Source of the DNA: Clostridia bacterium
Lineage (GTDB): Bacteria; Bacillota; Clostridia; Oscillospirales; CAG-272
Reading direction: 5' to 3'
Assembly: GCA_017958705.1 (NCBI GenBank)
Contig: JAGDCE010000260.1
Span: 1-7,104, forward strand
DNA: 7,104 nucleotides
Part shown: piece after piece, positions 1 through 4,361 of the stretch
Layout of the letters: every line of letters begins with the position of its first letter
Position numbering within the stretch: position 1 is the first letter of the stretch
Translations under genes and position numbers: made by a program
Notes under the pieces: generated by a model
The model's input: only the letters and a program-made list of their open reading frames with translations
Told to the model about the DNA's origin: nothing
The model's database searches: none

Positions 1-30
1 CGCTTGAAGAAAACCGTTGAATTCGAATTT

Positions 31-88
31 CTTCATTAGCGAAGCGTCTTCATTTCTTCATTAGCCCGCTTGCGGGCGTCTTCATTTT
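31..88. repeat. Modular intergenic repeat with four CTTCATT words
   Basis: The word CTTCATT occurs at 31, 48, 56 and 80. The first and third copies continue as CTTCATTAGC, and the second and fourth are preceded by G-T. Between the third and fourth copies lies a perfect GCCCGC/GCGGGC hairpin (64-77), and between the first and second a smaller AGC-GAA-GCG palindrome. The arrangement is a short word alternating with small palindromes, which is typical of dispersed intergenic repeats in Clostridia. It holds no supportable gene. Whether it is repeated elsewhere in the genome cannot be seen from one window. Confidence 0.55.
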
Positions 89-139
89 CGGCGCGGCAAA
101 GTTTATACATAATACTTCCTTATCACGCCGCGCCGAAAA
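85..139. repeat. 13-bp perfect inverted repeat downstream of the 164-1054 gene
   Basis: Positions 85-97 (TTTTCGGCGCGGC) are exactly complementary to 127-139, leaving a 29-nt loop. The element begins 25 nt after the stop of the minus-strand gene. It could act as a weak transcription stop or RNA-stabilising stem for that gene, but no U-tract follows the stem on the minus strand and the loop is long. I therefore do not call it an intrinsic terminator. It directly abuts the CTTCATT repeat block and may be part of the same element. Confidence 0.5.
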
Positions 140-163
140 CGTCCCGGGGCATTCTCGTTTTAC

Positions 164-1054
164 TCAGTCTTTTTTGATCATCGTCATGCCGGAGCCGAAT
201 TTGATCAGCCCGTCTTCCTCGACGAGCTCGTCCCAGCTTGAAAGCTCCTCGCCGAACGATTCTCTGTGCTCGCCTGTGTTGTAGTAGTATTTTCCGTCGA
301 CGCACTTCCATTCCTGTGCGCGGGCGCAGAAATATCCGTCGGCCACCGCCGCGATCTCGCCTGACTCGAGCGCAGCTTTGATCGCCTCCTCCGGCACGCC
401 GTCTGGCAGCTTCATCCACTGAAGCACCTTGTGATCCGGCGTGAATTCTACCTTCATAGAGAACGCCGAGAGCATTTCGGGATCAGCGTCTTCGCCGTCG
501 GCGGCTTTTTTGTCGAGTTCCGTTTTGACTTCTTCATACGTGAAAAGTCCTATATTTCCGCCGATGAACGCCATGGATTTAGCCACGGAATATTTGCCGA
601 CGATTTCGCACGCGTCCTCGTCGCCCTGCATATCGCCGATATCGGCGGGCTTGGTAATCACGCCGTCGGACTCTTTCTTCATCGCGATCGCTAAAAAGCC
701 GATGCCGAAAACGAGATGCGTGCCGCCCGACACCGTCAGCGTCTCCGCCGCTTTGCGGAAATCACCTTCGGGTATCTGAAGGAAATCCTTCAGCTCGTAT
801 TTGTATTCGAACATATCGGTCTGCTCCCAGGTGCCTTCAACGGTCTTGCCCTTTGAGGTGTCCGTCATCACCACGCGCTGATCCTCAAAAAAGTCGAACG
901 TGATCGCTGTGAAATCGCTGCCGTCCTCGCTCTTGAATTCAGACGCCGGGATGTGCGCCAGATCGTTTGAGAACGCGTTGACGACGTAGTCCACGCGCCA
1001 TTTTCCGACTATGAATCTCTTTCCGCTCCTAAGAATGTTTTCGTTAAGCTCCAT
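164..1054 (-). CDS. Hypothetical protein, possibly two-lobed lipocalin-like
   Basis: I do not recognise this 296-residue protein. It has no signal peptide and no clear membrane segment, so it is probably cytoplasmic. It is acidic and reads as beta-rich. The N-terminal part has a lipocalin-like GKW near residue 17, followed by alternating strands and a GTWEQ motif near residue 74. The second part starts similarly at about residue 151 (IVGKYSV) and carries strands with an MKVEF motif, a stretch rich in EEAIKAALESGE, and a Trp/Tyr-rich end (EWKCVDGKYYYNTGE at 248-262). This suggests two related beta-barrel or calycin-like lobes, but that is inference from pattern only. The start is well supported by GGAGG at 1063-1067, 8 nt upstream of ATG. 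It is a single-gene unit with its own promoter at 1100-1128. The coding call is firm and the function is unknown. Confidence 0.85.
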   Translation of the reverse strand: MELNENILRSGKRFIVGKWRVDYVVNAFSNDLAHIPASEFKSEDGSDFTAITFDFFEDQRVVMTDTSKGKTVEGTWEQTDMFEYKYELKDFLQIPEGDFRKAAETLTVSGGTHLVFGIGFLAIAMKKESDGVITKPADIGDMQGDEDACEIVGKYSVAKSMAFIGGNIGLFTYEEVKTELDKKAADGEDADPEMLSAFSMKVEFTPDHKVLQWMKLPDGVPEEAIKAALESGEIAAVADGYFCARAQEWKCVDGKYYYNTGEHRESFGEELSSWDELVEEDGLIKFGSGMTMIKKD

Positions 1055-1099
1055 TATATCATCCTCCGTTCTTTCGCGCCGCCGCGCTGCCTTGTATCA

Positions 1100-1128
1100 A
1101 TAATAACATAAAAAACGCAAAAAGTCAA
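1100..1128 (-). promoter_or_regulatory. Promoter of the 164-1054 gene
   Basis: On the minus strand the -35 TTGACT (1128-1123) and -10 TATTAT (1105-1100) are separated by exactly 17 nt. A TG one base upstream of the -10 makes it an extended -10. This fits the housekeeping sigma-A consensus. The promoter sits directly downstream of the T-rich tail of the XRE-gene terminator, so the two units are insulated but closely packed. Confidence 0.75.
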
Positions 1129-1129
1129 T

Positions 1130-1185
1130 GAAAAAAGAAAAAATGAAAAAGACGCCGCCCCGCCAAAAAGCAAAAGGCGGGGCGG
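1130..1185 (-). terminator. Intrinsic terminator of the XRE regulator gene
   Basis: A 10-bp GC-only stem pairs 1155-1164 with 1176-1185 around an A-rich 11-nt loop. On the minus strand it is followed by three T-runs (TTTTT, TTTTTT, TTTTTT) within about 22 nt. It starts 10 nt after the stop of the regulator gene. This is a classical rho-independent terminator for minus-strand transcription. Confidence 0.85.
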
Positions 1186-1195
1186 GGCGCGATCG

Positions 1196-1873
1196 TCAGC
1201 CGCTTTTTCTTTTACGGCAGTTTATTAGCGTGACGGTGATCCCGGCGAGTATGAACGGCGCCGCGCAGATCAGAACGGCTAAGTACGTGCCGGCCATGCC
1301 GTAATTGTGATAGGAACCGTTTTTGAAAAACACCGCCAACAGTAAAAGATTGCCGGCGACGGCCGCCGAGAAGGCGCCGGTCAGACAGTTGAGATAACCG
1401 GTGTTCGTCCTGTTTTTCGAAATCGACAGGGTCACAAGCGCGTAAAGCAGGAAGCAGACCGAGGATAAGATCAGCACCGCGATCCCGCCCGTCACGCTGT
1501 TCATGATCTTCAAGGCGGTGACGAGCGACGTCGCGTACGCGAGAAAGCCCGCGAAAACGATAATAAGGATCCGCCCGATAAGCTTCTTTTCCTTTGCGCC
1601 GTCGTAATCCGCGGTCTGAAGCGCCGTCTCTTTCAAAGACTCGTCCGGCGTGCCCGCCCCGTCTTTTCGCTGCCCGCTCAGTATCTCGCGCAGATCGACT
1701 CCGTACAGATCGGACAACCCGATCAGGGTATCGATATCCGGCATATTGTTTCCCGTCTCCCAGCGAGAGACTGTCCTCTGAGACGTGCCCGTGATCTCCG
1801 CAAGCTGCTGCTGAGTGAGCCCCTTTTCCCTGCGAAGGCTCTGAAGGAACCTTCCGACTTTGATCAGATCCAT
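1196..1873 (-). CDS. XRE-family regulator with four-helix membrane domain
   Basis: This 225-residue protein has an N-terminal XRE/Cro-type helix-turn-helix at about residues 5-64. It shows the usual signature: a LRREKGLTQQQLAE helix, then TSQRTVSRWETG as the recognition helix, then MPDIDTLIGLSDLYGVDLREIL. A polar linker (about 65-97) leads to four hydrophobic segments near 98-121, 127-151, 162-184 and 194-217, and the protein ends in a basic CRKRKSG tail. It is probably a DNA-binding protein held at the inner face of the membrane; the signal and targets are not visible. The frame stays open upstream to 2158, but that part translates the repeat block and would run through the promoter. The ATG at 1873, with AGGAGGT 7 nt upstream, is clearly the start. 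It is a single-gene unit with its own promoter and terminator, and autoregulation is plausible but inferred. Confidence 0.9.
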   Translation of the reverse strand: MDLIKVGRFLQSLRREKGLTQQQLAEITGTSQRTVSRWETGNNMPDIDTLIGLSDLYGVDLREILSGQRKDGAGTPDESLKETALQTADYDGAKEKKLIGRILIIVFAGFLAYATSLVTALKIMNSVTGGIAVLILSSVCFLLYALVTLSISKNRTNTGYLNCLTGAFSAAVAGNLLLLAVFFKNGSYHNYGMAGTYLAVLICAAPFILAGITVTLINCRKRKSG

Positions 1874-1880
1874 GACGCCG

Positions 1881-1890
1881 ACCTCCTTTT
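1881..1890 (-). promoter_or_regulatory. Ribosome binding site fixing the XRE start
   Basis: The minus strand reads AAAAGGAGGT, a near-perfect complement to the 16S rRNA 3' end, 7 nt before the ATG at 1873. This decides the start against the longer open frame beginning at 2158. Confidence 0.85.
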
Positions 1891-1898
1891 CCGACCGT

Positions 1899-1927
1899 AT
1901 TATAACATTTCCCGCGGACTTTGTAAA
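1899..1927 (-). promoter_or_regulatory. Promoter of the XRE regulator gene
   Basis: The minus strand shows -35 TTTACA (1927-1922), a 17-nt spacer and a perfect -10 TATAAT (1904-1899) with an extended TGn just upstream. It lies only about 9 nt above the ribosome binding site, so the leader is very short. One arm of a 7-bp inverted repeat (ACCGTAT, 1894-1900) touches the -10. The matching arm lies at 1953-1959, upstream of the -35. Confidence 0.85.
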
Positions 1928-2000
1928 GGACATAAAGCGAGTAATTGCACGTATACGGTAAAAAAATCTCAGACGCGGCGGAAGTGTGAGTATATTTTTA

Positions 2001-2045
2001 GTGAAATCGCGGCTTCCGTTAGAAAACGGAAGCCGCGGTGAAATC
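2001..2045. repeat. 13-bp perfect hairpin flanked by GTGAAATC direct repeats
   Basis: Positions 2008-2020 pair perfectly with 2025-2037 around a 4-nt loop, and a G-T pair extends the stem. The word GTGAAATC occurs on both sides, at 2001-2008 and 2038-2045. No U-tract follows on either strand in the right place, so this is more likely part of a dispersed repeat than a terminator. It opens the gene-free block that continues to 2186. Confidence 0.6.
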
Positions 2046-2068
2046 AAATCCACCCACCCGCCGTCGAG

Positions 2069-2118
2069 GCGGATTTCATCCGCGTCAGTGGATTTCATCG
2101 GCGGCAGCCGATTTATCC
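2069..2118. repeat. 19-bp-period repeat of GATTTCATC with small palindromes
   Basis: GATTTCATC occurs at 2072 and 2091, and a variant GATTTATCC at 2110, giving an exact 19-bp spacing. The units are embedded in perfect small hairpins: GCGGAT/ATCCGC (2069-2074 with 2078-2083) and ATCGGC/GCCGAT (2097-2102 with 2107-2112). GATTTCA(T/C) also matches, in reverse orientation, the words flanking the hairpin at 2001-2045. The whole stretch therefore looks like one modular element. Confidence 0.6.
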
Positions 2119-2180
2119 CACCCGTAATAGGGGTTCCCCGTTGCGAACTCGTGAGCAATGGGGGTTCCCGTAGGGTGGAT
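2115..2180. repeat. Long imperfect fold-back between repeat block and tRNA terminator
   Basis: ATCCCACCC (2115-2123) pairs with GGGTGGAT (2173-2180) with a single bulged base. Inside, CCCCGTTGC (2136-2144) pairs with GCAATGGGG (2155-2163) through one G-T pair around a 10-nt loop. GGGTT/TTCCC words lie between the two stems. The result is a 66-bp cruciform-like sequence. From 1928 to 2186 there is no supportable gene; the space is filled by this fold-back and the two repeats before it. Confidence 0.5.
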
Positions 2181-2186
2181 TCAGTT

Positions 2187-2214
2187 GAAAAGCCTCGCTT
2201 TCGCGAGGCTTTTC
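2187..2214 (-). terminator. Intrinsic terminator of the tRNA-Ser unit
   Basis: A perfect 12-bp stem pairs 2187-2198 with 2203-2214. On the minus strand it has a GAAA tetraloop, a stable GNRA type, which supports that direction, and the stem ends in TTTTC. The stem begins at the base right after the encoded CCA of tRNA-Ser(GCU), so the tRNA 3' end must be released by cleavage or trimming. Confidence 0.8.
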
Positions 2215-2305
2215 TGGCGGAGAAGGAGAGATTCGAACTCTCGCGACGGTTTCCCGCCCTACACCCTTAGCAGGGGCGCCTCTTCACCGGATTGAGTACT
2301 TCTCC
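2215..2305 (-). tRNA. tRNA-Ser (anticodon GCU)
   Basis: The 91-nt gene, including encoded CCA (2217-2215), folds as a class II tRNA. The acceptor stem GGAGAAG (2305-2299) pairs with CTTCTCC (2225-2219) and the discriminator is G. The anticodon loop CTGCTAA gives GCU, reading AGC/AGU. The long variable arm is a GGCGG-GAAA-CCGTC stem-loop, and the T arm has GAGAG-TTCGAAT-CTCTC. It is the second gene of a two-tRNA unit, 33 nt after tRNA-Ser(UGA). Confidence 0.96.
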
Positions 2306-2338
2306 GTGTGCAGTTGGTTATTCGGTTGTGAGCCCGGT

Positions 2339-2428
2339 TGGCGGAGAGAGTGGGATTCGAACCCACGGCCCGCAAAACGAGTCACTGGTTTTCAAGACCA
2401 GCTCCTTAAACCACTCGGACATCTCTCC
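2339..2428 (-). tRNA. tRNA-Ser (anticodon UGA)
   Basis: The 90-nt gene, including encoded CCA (2341-2339), has acceptor stem GGAGAGA (2428-2422) paired with TCTCTCC, discriminator G, and anticodon stem CTGGT/ACCAG around loop CTTGAAA. That loop gives UGA, reading UCN codons. It has a long variable arm and a GTGGG-TTCGAAT-CCCAC T arm. It is the first gene of the serine tRNA unit, about 22 nt downstream of the -10. Its acceptor stem is nearly the same as that of its neighbour. Confidence 0.96.
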
Positions 2429-2450
2429 ATAACGTGATATCGCGAAAAGC

Positions 2451-2479
2451 ATAATACCACATTTTAGCCGAAATGTCAA
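2451..2479 (-). promoter_or_regulatory. Consensus promoter of the tRNA-Ser unit
   Basis: On the minus strand a perfect -35 TTGACA (2479-2474), a 17-nt spacer and -10 TATTAT (2456-2451) precede the first tRNA. This is the near-consensus strength expected for stable RNA genes. The -35 begins 15 nt after the stop of the upstream gene, with no terminator visible between them, so read-through from that unit into the tRNAs is possible. Confidence 0.85.
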
Positions 2480-2494
2480 GTTGTTTTTTGAAAT

Positions 2495-3088
2495 TTATTC
2501 CGACGCGCTCATTTTTTCTTCGTACTGCGCGACGGCGGCGTTGAATTCATCGAGTATCGACGAAACCGCCGCAGGGACCTCGCCGTCCTCAAAGATCCTG
2601 AAATAAACGCCGTCGCCGCGGCGCAGGTAGACCTTTACGTGACCGTAATCCGGTATGCCGTAATCCGTGTTTTCGGCGAGAGTATACGTCTCGTCGTACA
2701 GAGCCGCCGCGGATTTAAGCGATCTGAGCGAAAGCTCCGAAAGATCGGTCGAGGACGTGATCGTCTCGGCGTTGGTGTAAACGCGCGCGTATATGCCGTT
2801 GAGATCGAAGAAATAGAAGCCGGCGGTCACGCCTTTTTCCGCTTCGAGCTGCGGCGTCGGATATTCGATTATCGCCGCGTAAACGGTCGAGCCGCGCTTG
2901 TTTTCCGGTATCTGCAGCTCTTCGGCGAGCAGATGGAAATTCGTGCCGCCCAAAAACGACACCTTGAGTTCCGTATATTTTGATACCGGAATCATCCTGC
3001 CGGGATGTCTGATCTGATATACAGCCGTGAGCGCGCCGAAAACGACGATCACGGCGGCTATCAGCGCGTAGATCGCGTTCTTTTTCAT
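2495..3088 (-). CDS. Membrane-anchored protein of unknown function
   Basis: I do not recognise this 197-residue protein. Residues about 5-25 form one hydrophobic helix after a short MKKN start. There is no lipobox Cys and no clear signal-peptidase site, so it is probably anchored with the rest outside the cytoplasm. The remaining part mixes strands (VSFLGG, VYAAIIEYP, GVTAGFYFFDLNGIYARVY, GHVKVYLRR, GVYFRIF) with helices at about 116-130 and a charged C-terminal helix at about 173-195. That suggests one compact alpha/beta domain. The start overlaps the stop of the methylglyoxal-synthase-like gene (ATGA, 3085-3088), so translation is probably coupled; a weak AAAGGTG lies about 8 nt upstream. 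The coupling hints at a shared role, but nothing in the sequence says what it is. Confidence 0.85.
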   Translation of the reverse strand: MKKNAIYALIAAVIVVFGALTAVYQIRHPGRMIPVSKYTELKVSFLGGTNFHLLAEELQIPENKRGSTVYAAIIEYPTPQLEAEKGVTAGFYFFDLNGIYARVYTNAETITSSTDLSELSLRSLKSAAALYDETYTLAENTDYGIPDYGHVKVYLRRGDGVYFRIFEDGEVPAAVSSILDEFNAAVAQYEEKMSASE

Positions 3089-3525
3089 TTGAACGGCACC
3101 TTTTTGCGGTTCTGGTTGTACGCGGAGCGCGGGTTGACGATCTCGCGCCAGTCGAGGTCGCCGTTGTCGAGCGCGCGTATCAGTATCTCCGCCGTGGCGA
3201 TGTTAGTCGCCAGCGGGACGTTGTGTATATCGCACATGCGGATAAGATCCGCTTCCTCTCCGGAGAGGGAGAGTCCGTCCGACGTGTCTCTGAAATAAAG
3301 CAGAACGTCTATCTCGTCGTACGCTATGCGCGAGAGGATCTGTTCCTCGCCGCCGTGAGAGCCTGAGAGCAGCCGCTCTATCTTCAGTCCCGTGGCGTCG
3401 GATATATATTTTCCGGTAATGCTTGTGGCGCAGAGATTGTGCTTGCTGAGTATGCCGCAGTACGCTATGCACAGTTGAGTCATAAGCTCTTTTTTCTTGT
3501 CGTGAGCAATAAGCGCTATTTCCAT
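3085..3525 (-). CDS. mgsA: Methylglyoxal synthase family protein, altered active site
   Basis: The 146-residue protein aligns without gaps to MgsA, which converts dihydroxyacetone phosphate to methylglyoxal and phosphate. The family frame is clear: IALIAHDKKK at the start, the ATxxTG loop at 33-38, SGxxGGxEQ at 54-62, DVLLYFRD at 73-80 and VPLATNIATAEILI at 103-116. With a constant offset of 11 from E. coli numbering, His8, Asp9, Lys12, Thr34, Thr37, Ser54, Gly55 and Asp80 are kept. Catalytic Asp71 is Glu60, His98 is Leu87, Asp101 is Glu90, and the GTTG phosphate loop is SITG. It may be inactive or have a new role, so the symbol denotes family only. The start has GGAGG 5 nt upstream (3531-3535). 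It is first in a two-gene unit with its own promoter. Family assignment is firm; activity is doubtful. Confidence 0.88.
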   Translation of the reverse strand: MEIALIAHDKKKELMTQLCIAYCGILSKHNLCATSITGKYISDATGLKIERLLSGSHGGEEQILSRIAYDEIDVLLYFRDTSDGLSLSGEEADLIRMCDIHNVPLATNIATAEILIRALDNGDLDWREIVNPRSAYNQNRKKVPFK

Positions 3526-3557
3526 GTCATCCTCCGCCTTTCATTTTATATGGTTTG

Positions 3558-3586
3558 ATTTTACACTATGTGATCTACTTTGTCAA
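3558..3586 (-). promoter_or_regulatory. Promoter of the mgsA-like unit, starting inside the ATPase gene
   Basis: The minus strand shows a perfect -35 TTGACA (3586-3581), a 17-nt spacer and -10 TAAAAT (3563-3558). The -35 is also coding: it lies in the Leu-Thr-Lys codons ending the MinD-like protein, just before its TAG stop. The -10 is 18 nt upstream of the GGAGG ribosome binding site. No terminator separates the two units, so some read-through from the der operon is likely. Confidence 0.8.
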
Positions 3587-4360
3587 GACTTTTTTTCGTT
3601 TGCGGCCGATCACGCCGCTGAGCACGGGCACGGGCCTTCCGCCCGTCTTTTCCGCGATGAGCCGCTGGGCGATGTTCTCGAACGCTTTCGACGACGGAAA
3701 CGAATCGCCGTCGGCGAGCACACCTTTTTCCTGCGCGAACATAAGCGTCCTGTCGTACGGCACCACGCCGAGCAGGGGAGTTTTCGTCGCGTCTATCATC
3801 GAGATCATGCCGGTGCGCTTGTCTTCGCTTACGGAGACGGCGTCGAAATTGTTGATAACGAGACGGCACGGCAGATCGACGTCGCGGAGACGCTGCGCCG
3901 TCTTTTCCGCGCCGCGCAGCGACGTCGGATTGTGCGTCGCTACGACGATCGCGCTGTCCGCGCAGCGGGCGCCTACGGCGACCGTTACCGAATCCGCTCC
4001 GGGAGTGTCGAGCACGGCGTAATCGTACGGCTCGCAGATCGCGGAGAGTTTTTCCGCAAAGTCCTCGGGTACTATCTCGTCGGTACAGCGGAACGGCGCG
4101 CCGAGCAGATAAAGTCCGGGCACCGACGGGAAGGTCACGGCGCAGTCCTCAACGTCGCGTCTGCCGTAAACGGCGTCGCAGACGTCGAAAAGCATCCTGT
4201 CTTCACATCCGGTGATCAGGTCGAGCGTGCCGAGATCGAAATCGAGATCGCACAGAAGCACCTTCTGCCCGAGCCGGGCGAGCTTCAGTGCCAGATTGGC
4301 GGAAACCGTGGATTTACCCACGCCGCCTTTGAACGATGTAACGAGTATGATGTGAGCCAT
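3575..4360 (-). CDS. MinD/ParA-family ATPase
   Basis: This 261-residue P-loop ATPase has the deviant Walker A motif KGGVGKST at 11-18, with signature Lys11 and Lys16 at the same positions as in MinD. Asp38 and Asp40 of the switch I region lie in CDLDFDLGTLDLITGCEDR, close to the MinD pattern, and Walker B is AVLDTPG with Asp118. The family dimerises on ATP and positions partners at the membrane or on the nucleoid. MinD normally ends in a short amphipathic membrane helix; here the end is basic (IGRKRKKVLTK) and does not look like one. There is no minC or minE beside it, so I give no symbol. The start lies one base after the plsY stop (TGATATG), and GGGAAG about 10 nt upstream is a weak ribosome binding site. 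It is last in the der-plsY operon. The family is certain; a role in septum placement is inferred. Confidence 0.9.
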   Translation of the reverse strand: MAHIILVTSFKGGVGKSTVSANLALKLARLGQKVLLCDLDFDLGTLDLITGCEDRMLFDVCDAVYGRRDVEDCAVTFPSVPGLYLLGAPFRCTDEIVPEDFAEKLSAICEPYDYAVLDTPGADSVTVAVGARCADSAIVVATHNPTSLRGAEKTAQRLRDVDLPCRLVINNFDAVSVSEDKRTGMISMIDATKTPLLGVVPYDRTLMFAQEKGVLADGDSFPSSKAFENIAQRLIAEKTGGRPVPVLSGVIGRKRKKVLTK

Positions 4361-4361
4361 A

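Noticed and set aside
36..110. A 24-codon minus-strand open frame with ATG at 110 and AAGGAAG just upstream
   Set aside because: It lies wholly inside the CTTCATT repeat and the 13-bp inverted repeat, and its product merely translates the repeated words. No evidence of coding selection is visible.
2008..2037. Hairpin as a terminator for the upstream tRNA unit or XRE gene
   Set aside because: The tRNA unit already has a terminator at 2187-2214. The hairpin lacks a U-tract on the minus strand, and it lies upstream of the XRE promoter.
2069..2118. Short CRISPR-like array because of the regular 19-bp period
   Set aside because: The repeats are about 9 bp with 10-bp intervals, far below CRISPR dimensions, and no cas genes are present.
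1874..2158. N-terminal extension of the XRE protein to a start at 2158
   Set aside because: The extension translates the palindromic repeat block and passes through a perfect -10/-35 promoter and an AGGAGGT site that all point to the ATG at 1873.
2187..2305. tRNA-Ser as a mobile element attachment site
   Set aside because: No second copy of the tRNA 3' end and no integrase are present in the window; the adjacent sequence is a terminator and small repeats.
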